Below are positions 11,901 through 27,500 of a stretch of 64,000 bases of DNA, piece after piece. The stretch comes from Paracentrotus lividus (taxonomy: Eukaryota > Echinodermata > Echinoidea > Camarodonta > Echinidae). The position numbers and the translations under genes were made by a program. Every line of letters starts with the position of its first letter. The stretch's first letter is position 1. The notes under the pieces are model-generated. The model did no database searches. It was not told where the DNA came from and saw nothing but the letters and a program-made list of their open reading frames with translations. The stretch is taken from positions 18,798,665-18,862,664 of the forward strand of contig CALNVZ010003433.1 in assembly GCA_940671915.1 (NCBI GenBank), given 5' to 3'.

Positions 11901-14900
11901 TTGTTTTTTTAAAGATGAACTATCTTTAAAATGTTGTTATCATGTGTTGTTTTACAAAAGATTGTCATCCAAGCTGTGCGACCTGTAGTGGACCAGACTC
12001 CAACCAATGCACCACCTGTAATGGTCCCGACTCCCTAGAGGGGGGCATCTGTACCCCTGGGTGTGGCTCAGCCCAGTATCCAGGCTCGCTCGGGTTATGT
12101 CAAGGTAGGGCTTCGTATATTTTTGGCAGCGGATGTGGTAGGAGGGGGAGGAAAGCACAAAAATAATTTTAGAAAAATGAAAATAGAGGGGGCACCAGGC
12201 CCGATAACGGGTTGAGCCGCCAAAATTTTCCAGTTTTAACATTCAATAACAGTCAATGAGTGGTTTTCAAATTATGGATTTCCCACTGTGGAGGTATTTA
12301 CCACTTGTTTACCAAAGGAAAATTTTTAATTTCCCTAACGCACACTCTGTCTGTCAAATATAACTTTTTGAAATGAATACTTATAAATTAAAAACCCTCT
12401 GTTTGAAGACCTTGTTTTGTGCTCCCATTTGCAGTCTGTCTATAAATATCCTGTTGCAAAATAAGCATATTTTTCTTCTTTTTCTTCCCCAGAGTGTAAC
12501 TCAGAGTGCGGCACCTGTTTTGCCAATCCGGAGGGCCAGGGCAGTAGATGCACCCAGTGTTCTGGAGGGGGTAGCAGTCAGTACCCCTTGGGAGACACCT
12601 GTGTATCTGAATGTGGTACTGGTTTCTTTCTGGATCCATCTGGCATGTGCAAAGGTACTTTTTATTCAGGTTTATATATTTGTATACTAGTATTTGTTTT
12701 CTTTTTTAAATCCAACTGGAATTACATGAAATGACATTGAACTGAAATACGCTGAACTGTATGAACTGAACTACAAGGGAAAAAACTGAATTAGATTGAA
12801 CAGAACAGAACTGGGTGGAGCTGACTAAATAAATCAGAATTCAATTAAAATTAATTGATTAGAGCTAATCTGAATTATATTTAACTAAATTGTTGATAAG
12901 GACTGAAATGCAATGGACTAAGTCAAACTTACCCTTATAAAGTGAATTGAGCTGCATAAGATTATACATGTAGGACAAGAAAGTTTACCAGGCATTGTAT
13001 CCCCTATAATTTAATCTTTTGATATGACATGTTACAAAATTCAATATGAGTGCAAAGGTCAATATCTCTCATCTTTCTTCTTGATGTAGAATGCCGTTCC
13101 TCATGCAGGACTTGCACATCATCAGGAGTCTTTGACTGTACATCTTGTCATGCTGGTCATGTCCTAACACACACCAACATGTGTTCTACAGAATGCCATG
13201 GAGGTTACTTCAATGATGGTGGAATATGCAAAGGTAAGATGGATTTCAGAATAATATTCCTAGATCAAAGTGATATTGTTATTTTTTCTTTAGTGATCTG
13301 TCCAAATAAATGTTTAATGGTGATAATAGCCAATTAGTAGTCTGGACATGCACAGATATGGAGGAGAAGAAATCAATTGTAAGGATAATACATGTGCCAG
13401 CATAGAAGTTCTGAACAGAGTGATTGAATAAAGCACCTTGAGGGGAACAATTTAGAAGATGGAAGAAAAACTAGTTTGGACCCCGTTCCTGGTAGGAATA
13501 GTATGCTGAGAGATCTACTGAAAGGATAGATGAATGGCGAAAGAGGAAGACATAGACCAAGAATTTTATCATTATCATTGCTCTGATTAGATATGTGAAT
13601 TGACTTTTGTGAGCACCTTTGCGTCAGACCGTAGAGATCCTTCAGAAAATGTGCTTCTGTTTATATAATTTTTTCTTCATTTTTGTGGAGCATATGTAAA
13701 ACATCATTATATTTATTACTTTCCACAGCTTGTCACCTGGATTGCCTAGAGTGTGTGAGTGCCTTTGAGTGCCTTGTTTGCAGGGACCCTTCAGATGTGC
13801 TCCAGTTTGGAGAATGTTCTGCTGTCTGTGCAGAACAGTTCTACCTAGATCCTGTCACTAGGCTATGCAGAGGTGAGCTTAGATCACTAATTCATTGTTC
13901 AGGGTCCCATAACACAAGGTTTTGCAACCAATTGTGAAATGGCAAAAGCTAATCAAGATTCTGATTGCACATGCTTTTGTTTCAAAAGACTTCTCAGCAA
14001 CCAATCAGAGTAGTTCTTTCAAATTTGCAAATGATCGCAAACCTTCGTGTTACGAGGCTCTGGAGTCTCATTGCCGTCCTTCAAATATCCACTTTCCCCC
14101 TTTTTAGGAGATGTCAAATAGTATGATTTTATTGTATTTAGCACAATGTCAAATTCAACACAAATATTCTTATCAATAAAAATATTATTCTGGAGGGAGA
14201 TATCAATGCTGAGCATTTGTTGAAATGAGTAAAGCAATATGTCAAGTGGAAATATTTTGAGCATTTTTACTTGATTTCTCTGTATTCACAGAGTGCGACT
14301 GGAGCTGTAACTCTTGCAACGGTCCAGGACCTAATGACTGTACTCTCTGCATGGATGGACTCAAACTCAGGGATGGATCCTGTGTTACTGTGTGCGGGGA
14401 TAGCTACTATGAGACTAGGGGAGAATGCAGGGGTAAGAATTATCTACAGATAGGAGTGGATACATTTTAGATAACTGAAAAGTGAAAGGGGAGAGGGAGG
14501 AGGGGTTCTAAATGAATGAATGGACTCAAGCTCCTGGAGGGGTCTTACATTTTTATATCACTATGAAAATCTAGGAGAATGAAGAGGGAAGGATTGGGCC
14601 ACTTTGTCCTGATTATACATATACCATGATACATGCAGACCTGCCAACAAAAAATCGTATTCCGTACTTTTTCTATCCTCTTTCGCTTCTTAAGGGGGTA
14701 CTAAGATCTATAGATGTCTATGAATGCACATCACCATCATGCCATACTACATGTATGTCCCTCATTTACCAGAACGAATGCCTTTGGTGCAGGGATGACA
14801 CACTTGTCAAAATGTTTGGCATATTTACCTTGTTTTCTATTGAAAATAATTGAATAATAAAAGGTTTTCAGGTCGACAGGTGGATGGGGATTGACATTTT

Positions 14901-15550
14901 TATGATCTGAATAATTATTGACATTTAATGAGTTTGGTACCCCTTATCCAAATGAAAAAGACAAAAATACGATTTTAGGTTGGCAGTACTGTACATGTAC
15001 TTCATGCTTGTACGGAAAAGTATAGAAGTGTATGGAAAACTGTATAAGCTGAAATAAAAGAAACCTTATGTGCAAAAGCTTTTTTAAGGCAACTAATGTT
15101 CATTGCACTAAAATAATTGATATATCTTGTTTTGTTTAGAATGTGGAGATGAATGTCTGACCTGTAGGGGAGCTGGTGTATGTACATCCTGTCAGCCTCC
15201 ACGTCTTCTCCTAGACACGCAGTGTGTCATGCAATGTCCTGCAGGATTCTACAGTGACTATGGCACACACACTTGTATAGGTAAGAATTGTTTTGACTAC
15301 ATATAACATGTGGCTACCCTATTTACATGTAACCAATCTTGATTCCTTGTAACTGGAAATGGATTTTGAACTAAACTTGATTATGTTATATATTGCATTA
15401 TTTACCACATATAAATCTTTGAATAATATTACTTTGATCAAAGGTGTATTGTGGTTATTGGAGCTGAAACCAGGGTTATAATAGACAAAGTATTTTTTTA
15501 AAGCCCATTGAGATATTATATCATGATGTGAAATGTAGATATGATCATCA

Positions 15551-15594
<44 letters not shown>

Positions 15595-18500
15595 GTCATC
15601 ATCATCATTTTTACCTCTACCCTCATCACAATCATTGCCATCAGCATTAGAAGTTTCCTTGGCACCACTATCAAGATCATCGGTCATCATCATTGCCATT
15701 TTCATCATTGATATCTTCAAAATACAACAAAATCCTAACCTTTGAATTCTTCTCCTTTACAGAGTGCTCCCAGGGGTGTGTAGCATGTGCCACGCCCATT
15801 GAATGTGTGACCTGTATGCTGGGTACCTTCCTCCTAAGAAGCCGTTGTGTGCAGGATTGTGGAGACGGTTACTATGCCAACCCACTCAATAACGTCTGTG
15901 AAGGTAAAGTTGTTTATCATTTATCATTTTCTCCCTTTCTTTTGCATAAAGTCATCCTTTTGGATATGCTAATTGGAAAAATCAGTAGCAGACTAAATTG
16001 TATGTTTCTCTCTGTCTTATGAAAAGAAAGTTTGCAATTGTCAAAGTTCTTTAAAAAATTGGTTTCCCTGAAAAACACCATTCCGGGGTAGTAGAGGTGG
16101 ATAGTGTTTATATATACAATGGAGGTGGTTTTTCTTTACAGATGGTTGATGGAATATGGTTTTACTGTTCATCAAAGCTTCCTTATGACCATTAATCATA
16201 AATCATTTGAGACAAATCAAAATTCTCTCTCCACCTATTCACAGCTAACAACTACCCACCGTCTCTCTATGTGAACGGCTCTATCACGACTGGTATTGGA
16301 GGCATTCAAGTCTTGGACACATCCTTCTTCACCGCTTTCGACCCTGACACCAGCAATAGCAACCTCCTTTTCATCGTCATCAGCCCTCCGACAAACGGCG
16401 AGCTTGTCAAGATCGACCGCGGAAACAGCGTGGTGATGAAAGCTCGCGATACTTTCACCTACCCCGAGCTCCTCGCAGGCGAGGTGAGATACACGCACAA
16501 TGCCAAGAGCACTCTGCATGGGTACGTCACCGTGAAAGTCAGCGACCGCATGTTCTACTCGGAACCGGAAGACGTCGGGATCGCCATCATCTCGCCTCAT
16601 GCGCCTTACGTCACCCGCAACGAGCCTCTTGTAGTCATCGAAGGGGAGATCGGGCAGCTGTCGTCGGGACAGAACCTGCAGATCCACGATGATGACAATG
16701 CTGATATGGTTGTCGTCTCGGTCATCGATGGTCCAAAGCACGGCAAGCTCATCCGACTCCCGGATAGAACAAGACTCCGATCATTCAATCTGGAGGATTT
16801 GAGGATGGGCCATATTAACTATGTCCATGACGGGAGTGAAACGGAATATGATGTCATTGTCCTACAAGTCTCTGACGGTCATAATATCCTGAATGTGCTC
16901 TTCAATATCCATATCATCCCAAGGGTAATACAGAAAACATGTTTTTATTTTTAATCATTTAAAAGATATTCATAAAGGTAGTGCTATTACGAGTATTCAC
17001 ACATTTAAATTTTGAAATCTAAATTAGAAATCAAAATTGAAAGCTTTCAGTAACATTATGCGGTAAGCCTTTGTGAAAAGGCTGCTGGTATATCTTGCTT
17101 CAATAAATAATTGTTGAAACTGGCGAGTTTATCTATTGTTTGGAGTATTTTTTTTTTTTTTATATACATACTTTTACCTCTTCGTTTATTAAGTTCTCAT
17201 TTTATCTTGAACAACTTGAAACTGTTGAAATTATGATGAATAGTAAATTGTTTTTTTCTTTTTTTACAAACCCCTGTCATCTTAGTTTGAAACAAAAAAG
17301 AGTGATAAAACAAATTTATTCCTAAATGTTTTCCTAATTCTGTAACCCATTTCAGGATGACCGTGGACCAATCTTAGTGAACAATGTCCAGGGTTCCGTG
17401 CGAGAGGGCGGGCTTCTGCTCATTACCAGTGATCATCTCCGAGCTCAGGACATTGATTCCTCTGACTCGGAACTCATCTACACCCTCACTCCTCCAACAA
17501 ACAATCCAAGATATGGTGAGTGGGATACATGTTCATATTGAGGGTTTAGTGCAACAAAGGGTTATCTGCTTTTTCTCCATTTTGATAAACTCAGGTTTCA
17601 AGATTTTTACTAGTGCTTCACACTCGCAGATAACAATATGTTTTTTTGTTGTTTTTTGGATGGTTCTCAAGAAGAGAACTTGTTCATCATTAGGCATAAT
17701 CCCTATGACATGTAGGTTCCTGGTGTTTGGCCAAAAATGCAGATAGGCCTTTTTGCACTTAACCCGGGATAGATAAACGAAAGAAAGTTCTTGGTAATTT
17801 TCAGGTATATCATAAACTGCCATGAGGCTGAGTGTCAACTTTAAAAAAAAAGCATAAGATTTCTTCTGCTAAAAGAGTTTAAGATCTCCTGGGTAAGTAA
17901 TATGACTTTGGATCATAAGGTATTGATTTTGAGTCCCTAACCCTTCTGTAACACCAATCTGCATGCAATTACATGTAATCTGCATTGGCCACACTCCACC
18001 CAGGTGTAGTAAAGTTGGCCCTTTCTAGGATGTTTCTTTGAAGTGCACTGTGTGCTGATAAACATTGAAGGACCCAAAGCTGCATAATGAACAAATGGAA
18101 AAATTATTATTTATATTGTTATTTATAAAACGAGTATAATTATGACATATTGTTATGATAATTAATATTATTACCCCCCCCAAAAAAAAAACAACAACAA
18201 CAACAAAAAACAAAACAAAAAACAGGTTCTATCATGATGCAAGTGCCTGTCACCCAAGGAGGAGTAGCGGATGGCTGGACTGATCTTGGTAACGGGATAA
18301 TGGAGAAACGTATGATGACATTCCTACAGAGGGATATAGACCAAGGATACATCTACTACAAGAACTCTGGTGCCGAGGCCTTCTCTGATTTCTTCATGTT
18401 TGAGGTTGGTTTCTTAACTTTTTTCTTCCAACATGGCTATAATCAAAGAAACTTCAAGAGTTACAAAATACAAGATTCTTTATTGGTCCTTGTAAATACA

Positions 18501-21500
18501 TAGAAATTTGACTTCCAGTGGCTTTTCTACAAGTTAAAGACTCCCAAGCTAAGCTCTAAGTTTTGGGTTGATTGTAAAAGGACAGAAGATATTTCCCATG
18601 GGAATATAATATTTGTTCATGCTTCAGGTGTGTCTTCTACATGTTGCATAGAAACTGTATGAAATTGGTTGAAGTCATATCTGTTCATTCAAGTTTAGAA
18701 GGATGTTATTACTACACGTACAAATAGTTTACTTGCATATTGCATAAAATGTTCAAAACATTGACATTATGCCTAGTCATGTTAACATTGTATTCAAATC
18801 TAGATTTCAATACAATATCAAATTTGAAGAACATTCTGGCAAAAGTATTTTTAAATCATATATGTATATTAATCTTTTAGGTGTCAGACTCAGCTGAGCC
18901 TCCCAACGTCCTGTCAGGCCAAGTGTTTAACATTGAGATCATGCCTAGTAATGATGAGCCACCCAGACTAGTGCCACAAGTCACGCCCCCTCTTGGCATG
19001 CCCGTAAGTATATTCCATGCGTTTTTCAATATTGAGCGCATTGAGATCTGGAGGAAGAGTCAGGAGACCATGACTCATTTAGTTGTGGATTCCAATCCCC
19101 GACACATCCTTGACAAGCTGTTGTTCTATATGTAGATACAAGCATATAGTTTTTATTAATTTTCTGTACATTTATGAGGAAAAGAGTCAATTCATGTACA
19201 AAGGGTTGTTGCTTTGCGACCATAAACACTTATTTGGTTAAGCCAAACTTTTGTGAAAATCCACCTTCGGCAAGGTTGTAAGGTGTTATGCTGCTCATTT
19301 GTTTTTATGTTTGTTTTGTCTGTATTTGGGGTCTATCAATGTAAATATATTGTATAAAGTTTATATCTTTATCCGTGAAGATACATGCATACACCAAGAA
19401 AATCGAATGAAGTCAAACAATATTGTGTATCTCGCAATCTTGATATTTTATCAGGTTCTTGAGGACCAAGTGACAGCGTTCTCCAGGGCATACTTGGCTT
19501 TCACCGACCCTGACAGCCCCGATCGCAACATCATCTACAACATCACCACGCCACTTGGCCAACGGGATGGAAGCATCGTCACCAGCACTAACCTCTTCCT
19601 TCCCATCACCGTGTTCACCCAGGCAGACATCAATGCTGGCAGGATCCTGTACCGTCCTTCTGTCCTGGAGGTGGGCCATGACTCCAGGAATGTGACCTTC
19701 CAGTTTTCAGGTGAGTCAATTGTGTCACATCACGTTGCAAGAGACTGAAACAAGTGTCCCTAATACGTTTTTATTCTTGTGAGATATGCTTATGAAATCA
19801 AAAATATATTTGAACAAAGAGTGAAATTGACAAGAAAAATATAATATGAAAAAATGAGCAAAGAAAATAGGATTTCATCGGGATAAAAATTTTTTTTTTG
19901 ACTTCCAATCTGTACAGAAGTTTAGCCGAGTCCCAAAACCTTTGTAATCAGTTGATTTTTTTTTTTAAGTGAGCATTGAAGGAGACTGAACTAGTGTCTT
20001 TGAGTTAGATGAGCTTGATGTTTAAGAAATTCAGTTAAAGAATTTCAAAGTGACAGGAATAAAAAGTTAATAATAATTACACACTACACCACACCATGCA
20101 AACAAGAAAAGACAAGTCACAAAACCATAGGTGCGTGTATTCAGACATTTTAAAAGGAATTGTATGCTTTGATACTCTGTATAGATTCTTAACATGAGAT
20201 TGTATTTTTACTCTACAGTCACTGATGGGTTGGATGCCTCTGCCAACACGCTGGGGCCATTCCCCTTCATCATCAGCCTCCTCCCCAGGGACAACGCCCC
20301 GCCCATCTTCCGGGACTCCGCTCCCCACTTCCAGGTTGAGCGGGGCGGGATCGTCTCCGTCAGAGAGTACCTGGCTGACATCTCTGACCTGGATACCCTT
20401 CTACCTCAGCTGGTATACAGGGTGGCCAGTGCCCCTCAGCATGGGACCCTCCTCCAGAGTGGCTTTGATACTGTCAATATGGAGACCGGTAGGTACCATC
20501 TTCATATTGCTCTTCTTCTGCATGATTTCAACTTGAGGTTGAACCCTTCCAGATCCTCAAGGTTATAGAAGAGTTCTGATATGTGAGGGTAGGCTTTTCT
20601 GTGTCAGTAAAAGGTTTTAATGGCTGTGTGTTAGCGTTAATCCTGCATTTGATTGTGTGTTTCTATTGTGTTGAATTGATTCCACACACCTGTCGATCTA
20701 CTGACTGAGGTAACATCTACATCTATATTTTACATGATCTGATTACCTTACTATATTAATCCTTCCATCTACAGGTAATTCTTTCACCTACGACCAGCTT
20801 GTCCAGAACACCCTCCACTACATCCACGATGACTCGGCCACTGGTCAAGACTCCTTCGACATCACAGTATCTGATGGTACCCACACTGCTACACTGACCG
20901 CAACCATCCTCATCACCTTCTCGGACACCACCAACCCTTTCGTGAGCCGGTCAGCATCGCTATCCCTCTACCTCCCGGAGAACAGTGAGGTCACGGTAAC
21001 CCATGACAACCTAGCCTTCGAGGATGACGACACGCCCGCGGATGGCATCACTATTGAGTTGATGACAGAACCCCAGAACGGCCGTCTGCAGAGGAACGTT
21101 GTGGGAGACGTGTATGAAGATCTTGGCGTTGGGTCGACCTTCACCCAGACTGATATCAATTCATATTCAATAAGGTATGCTAATGATCCAAATGTTCCTG
21201 CTTCATTAAGAAAAATAAGATCTAGGATTTATTTTAAACATGTGTTTCAGTAATTTCATATTGTCTTTGTTTGGTTGATAAGTTTAATGATTCAGGTTTT
21301 TATAAGTTGAGAAATAGAGAGCACTGAAAAGGTCTCGGAGCTTTCTTGAATGGTTGACAACATAGGTTAGTGAGAAATCCATATAAACCTCTGACCAGTT
21401 TGAATAGAAAACAATGCAAAATTATAAATGAACAGAAACTGAAAAGTACAGAAATAAATACAAATTCATAATACTAGGGATTCAAACCAGCTCAAGTGAA

Positions 21501-24500
21501 TAAACATGTTCTTTTAATATTTCAAGAATTAAGATTTTATATATACATGCATTCATAAAGGATCCATACATCTTTCTAAGAAGTTCCTCAAGATTTACAT
21601 CTGACTGTCCCTTTCCCTTCTAGATACGTCTCTGAGGGTGAGATTGGGAGCCAACCGATCAGTGAGGTTATCATGCTCAGCATCAGCGACACCAGCGGCA
21701 ACACCCTTCAGGGCCAGACATTCACTGTCACCATCACCCCTGTTAACGACCTCGCCCCCCTGGTCTCCCTCCCTACCCAGCTCCAGGTGACTGAAGGAGG
21801 GCGGGAGGCCCTTACCAACCTTCATCTTAGCACCACAGACCTGGATACCCGCGTCACTCAGCTCTCCATCATTATGGATACCTTACCCAACTTTGGCTTC
21901 TTAGAGAACATCCGAGCCGGTAGGCACATATGTCCTTTTGCTTCATGATAATTTGTTAAATTTTTTGTTGTAGATCATCATTGATAATTTATCCAATTGT
22001 AATGGGAGATAGTGCCTGTGTTGCAGAGTTTAGAAGAGAAAGATATTTCAGTGAACAACCATTTATAGTACAATTCTTAATGGGGATATTAAGAGCAGTC
22101 TTTGAATGTTAAATTGAAAATAGTTTTGCGGAACTTCCTGGAAGACATCAAATTCTGTTGAGGATATCGTCTGTTCAGAACCATAAGGGCATTAACACTT
22201 TGTTGAAGAATATGAGTTACATGTAACACCATTTTGGCTCTCGGCAGACAAGATGTAAAGGTAGATAACACTGTGGTTCATTGTTATCGACTCTACATCA
22301 TTTTTGTTTTCTCTCAAGGCATCGGGTCAGAGCAGTCCAACGCTGGTCTTCCAATCACAAGTTTCCGTGTCCAAGATATCCTTGATGGCGTCATCTACTA
22401 TGTGAACAACAGGCATCACAACATTGAACCTGTTCATGATGGATTCCTCTTTCATGTGACCGATGGAGAGAATGAATCACCTCAGTTTAGGTTCAACATC
22501 ACCATCGTGGTAAGACAAAAAGGACTTGTTGTGATGATGGTGGTAAAAATGATTAGGATGATGAGGAAAATTATGATATTGTGGTGGCGGTGGTGATAAT
22601 GATATGATGATGATGATTATGACGACGACAGCGAGAATGATGACAAAAACAACGATGATGATGAGGATGATGATGATGGTGATAATAATGATGATTGTGA
22701 TGATTTGGATAGTTAGAATGGTGACAATTTCTATTGAGGAATATAATTTTGTATTAGTTCCACGCTTACATTCTTCACCTACTTTGTAAAACATTAAATT
22801 TTTCATATTAGCCAAAAATCACCATTCCCCATTTTCCCATTCCACCTACCAGCTGGTGAATGACGAGGAGCCTGTCATCATCACCGAACAGGCTTTCGTG
22901 CCCGAGGGCGAAGGTGTCATCATTGCCAATGTGACTCTGTTTGCTCAGGACCTGGACACTCCCACAGAGGACCTTCTCTTTGAGATCGTGACCTACCCTC
23001 AGCATGGTAACCTAAGACGCAGGGACTTCCTGGAAGACCCTATCTATGCTGGCAAGATCTTGGGAGCGGGTGATACCTTCACATATGAGGTAAGCCTTTA
23101 GAGCTTGAAGATTCAGTTGTAGTTTTGAATCTCTGTTTTCTGTCTTTGCCTGTTACATTAACTTTCTGCAACACGTGCAACACCCTCAAATTTTGCAATG
23201 ATCAATTGGTAACAATTCTTTGTCAGAGACTTTCCATAAACATGCCAAGAGTTTTTATTTTGAATTCTAGGGGTAGAGTCTGCCCCCTCCCCTTGATGTT
23301 AGATCTCTAATTTGTATCATTTATTTAAAAGCAGGACTACACTGTATCTTCTTATTTTGACCTCACTGAATGAATCTAGAAAAAAATCCTTTCCTTTATT
23401 TCTGTTCATCTTCACAGGACGTCCTGCAGGAGCTGATCATCTACGTCCATGACGGATCTGATGTCAACTCAGATACCTTCAGGATGTCTTTGACTGATGG
23501 TCTCTACACGGCTCAGGAGGACATCAACGTCATCATAGGACTTGTCAACGATGAGACTCCTAGGCTGGCTACCAACACGGGTCTCAGGGTTCAGATGGGT
23601 AGGTCTTCATCAGCCCCTTTCATTTGTTGTTCTGAAGTCTCCTAACAGACTGGCTTTAAATCCTTTCAATCTGTTCGCCTCACCTTTGGAAAAAATTAAG
23701 CTTGGTTCATTTCCAAGAAACTCTGGTCAACTACTTCAGAAAATGTCTATAAACATACATCTGCCCTTTGAGGTAATGTATATCTTGACTGTAAAAAAGG
23801 TACCAAACACTATCCTAGAGGTCCAGATACGTTGCTCTGTTATTACTAATACTAGTTGATGCTGCTGAGGCTGAGGCTTAGTCTTCTCTATGCTACGAGT
23901 TCATGAATTGTTTATGATACCACGTCAAATCTACATAGATGCTCTTCACTGCTTCTACATAAATACAATTTTGGGAGTTGGCCATTTTTTTTTGTAGATA
24001 AATAGAAATAAAAATGAATCATATCAAAATCATTGTTCTTCAAAGGTTCAACAAGCATCATCACGCCAGACAGTCTAAGAGCTACAGATATCGATTCAGA
24101 AGACGCCCAGCTTCTATTCACAGTTGCAGCTGACCCTAATGTTGGACAGCTACGCTTTGTCACCCCTAGCAAGGAATTTGACATCAGCAGCGCCTCTCAG
24201 ACGAACAACTTCAGACAGAATGACATCAATAATGGTGAGTTTCATCTAGTTTATATTCCTGCCATAATAGTAATATTTCATATGAAATATTGATTATGGT
24301 CCAACATCGCATATGTCGCCATCATTTAACTAGACGCTTCTGTCAGCTGGCCTTGGACTTTTAGCCAGATTCCATCTTTATCCTTATTAAATTTACATGA
24401 AAGCCTCACTTTTCTCCTGTTATTCATATTATTTTCATCGTCTTATACACAGAAAGATATTATGATCATTTACACCCATCCACCCCATAAATTTATCGTC

Positions 24501-27500
24501 TTAAGGCCATTTCATCCTTCCCCTATAATTTTTTATATATATAAATGGCATATGGTGTCCAAGTACATGTACATACGCTATGCATTACTTTCATAATCGG
24601 CCATATCACTTAAACGGATGGGTGGTGGTCCGAACATAGCCGGATAAGCATAAAAGTTACTGAGAAACTCAAAGACTGACAGGTGTTAATTTGAACTTTC
24701 CCCCCCCCCCCCATTTTTTTTTGTTGTAGTTCTCTGCATCATTTGTTTGAATTCTTGATATTTTTTTCCCCTTCCAGGTTACATTCAGTATGTCCATGAT
24801 TTGAGTGAACCAGCAGGGACAGTGGTTATCAAGTTTACTATCAGTGATCCTGAGGGAAATGAACTCATCGACCAATCGTTCATCATCACTGTTCTAGGTA
24901 CGGTGATGATAAGGATGATAATAATTATGAAGAGGATGATAATGATGAAGGAGATGATGGTGATTTGTATTATAATGATGGGAATGATGATAATGATGAA
25001 GAAGATGACAGTTGGGACTATGATACATATTATAATGATGGTGGTGATTATGATAATGACAAAGACGATGACGACGATGATGATGGTGATGATGACAATG
25101 ATGATAATGATGATCATGATCATCATCATGGGGATAAGGATGGAGATGATAGTGATATAGATTATGGTAATGATGATGATAACAATGTTGGTGATGACAA
25201 AGATGACAGAGGTAGTGATGATGATGATAGTAGTAGTGATGATGATGGAGACGATAACAAAAAAGGCAAATCCTCTGTAATAATTATTCTTTCTGAACTA
25301 TCATCCACAGAGGATCGCATCCCACCTCGTATCCTTGCCAACCAGCCTCTCACCGTCGACGAGGGAGCCTCCCGCACCATCACCACCGATACGCTCTCAG
25401 CCACCGATGACGATAGCGTCCCCGGCAACCTGATGTACTACCTGACGACCAGGCCGAACTACGGCAGGGTGGAGCACTCGGACTTCCCGGGATCAGGTGT
25501 GTCTCAGTTCTCCCAAGCAGACCTAGCGGCAGGTGCCATCAGTTATATTCATACCAGCCCAGATGAGAACATGATGGATAGCTTTACGTTTACAGTGGAT
25601 GATGGGAGTAATCAGGTAGGTTTTGGTGATTCTATCTTGTCTTTGATGACTCAATTCTGTTACGAGGGATCCAACAACTTTAGTTCTCCTCTCACCGACT
25701 TGCTAAGGGTACTATAAAATGCCCTACAGTTAGTTTCGTTTTAGAGACTTTGGATCAAAATATGGGAAGGGCATGATGCTAGGAAAAATGCAATCAAAAA
25801 GGAGAAGAGGGAGACAGAACTTTAGATGGACAGAAGGTGTCATAAAGGTGCTTACTTGGGTTGTGTCAAAATTACAAAAGTAACAAAAACCTTGAGAGGG
25901 TTTGTCTATGAGATCAAAGACGTCACTTCACAACAACTACAAATTGTATTTTACATGTTAAAAATTATTCTAAATTATATAATCGAATCCACTCCTCTTC
26001 ATCTTTCAGGTTACCCAGACGTTTTACATCAATATCAGTCCAGTGGACGACTCTCTACCATTGGTATCTAATCTAGGGATGCGTGTTCAGGAGGGTGTCA
26101 GGAAGACCATCACAGAATTTGAACTCAAGGCCATCGATCTAGACACAGCTGTAAGTCCTTACTCAGCCTATCTCACTCTGGAGAGTTTTTTATATCCTTC
26201 GCTTTGAGATGCATGTATCTCGCTGACAGGAGATTTCTTTAATGGATAAAAATTTGTAATGTTGTCCAAAATCCTTATGCTACCACAAAGTTTTCTCCCG
26301 TTTCCAGGGATTAGTTCCTGTCCGTTACCCAATTATATCACCTGGGTGGAGTCTAGCAAGGGTAGAGTATTGTGTTGCCAGAGGTTAATTGTTTATTTTA
26401 GCTTACTGTTAAGAAACAAATCATATGTTTGGAGGTAATCAACCAGAAATACATACTCTGCCATATTCTGATAAACAGAATCAAGTGACAAAAAATGTGG
26501 CTGTAATTCATGCAGATGACAATGCAACATCATAATGCCCTGCCTAACATATCTCTTTGCAGGACATGTGTTTATGGATGAAGTTTTCTCAGGAAGAAGA
26601 ATCTACATCTAAATCTGTCAAAGTTGGGCATTTGGAACTTAGTACAATGTAATAATGATAACTAACTTTACACCAGCTGGCATAAGCACAGTGTAATGGT
26701 TACAGTCCCAAGACCTCTGGTTTACAAAGCCACTCCTGTACCACTAGACCATTAAACAATCCTGTTGTCAGTTTTTTAACATCTATTTATCTCTTTTTCC
26801 TTTTCTTTTACCAACCAAAAAGGAGGACCACATCATGTTCACGGTATTCACCCAGCCCGTCCACGGCACGGTAGATTTTACCCTCGATGGCGTCCGCTTT
26901 GCCCCGACCTTGACATTCTCTATGGCTGACATCTATGAGAACCGCATCAGTTATAACCATGACGGCACCAACACCCTCTCGGACCAGTTTCAGTTTATGG
27001 TCTCGGACGGTACCAACCCCATGTTTGTCATTGAGAAGGCAACAGAGCTTCTGACTACATCAGCTCCACAGGTACATGTTGTGGTCTCTTTGTTTATTTT
27101 TGGTACAAGGGTACATGTAAATGATTGTCAGCCTGGATGTGAAGTTGTAAGCCTTGGAGGAGTAGGAAGACAACTATGGGTATGTGTGTTCTAGGACAAC
27201 TACCCTCCTGGACCACTTCCATCACTAAATATCTACCCCCTATAAATTCTGCACCTAACCCGAACCCTATTTCTGGGGATAGTTGTCTTGGGGGTAATTG
27301 TCCAGGGGGTACATGTAGTTATGTATGTGTTCTAAGAATTATCAGTTGCAAATTGATTTTGTCAAAAGACATATATATTTGATCAAACACTCAAGCATTG
27401 CACAAAGAATGTTACTTGACAATACACCATAAAACTTGTACCTGAGGAATTCAAATTCTTCAAAGCACAGCCAGTAGTTACATGTATTTGCATACCTTGA

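Noticed and set aside
14626-14853. Cys-rich frame (TSPSCHTTCM..) that looks like another furin-like exon
   Set aside because: It lies wholly inside the 14636-14991 MITE, has no proper acceptor or donor and does not keep the CxxC spacing.
15319-15720. 133-codon minus-strand frame with a poly-Asp stretch
   Set aside because: It is produced by a (CAT)n microsatellite in a FRAS1 intron.
16235-16741. 168-codon minus-strand frame opposite CSPG 1 and 2
   Set aside because: It is a shadow of the GC-rich FRAS1 exon, whose plus-strand frame carries the recognisable domain.
24965-25310. Asp-rich open frame running into the CSPG 10 exon
   Set aside because: The frame comes from (GAT)n. Intron length (413 bp) is not a multiple of three, so read-through from the upstream exon would not stay in frame.
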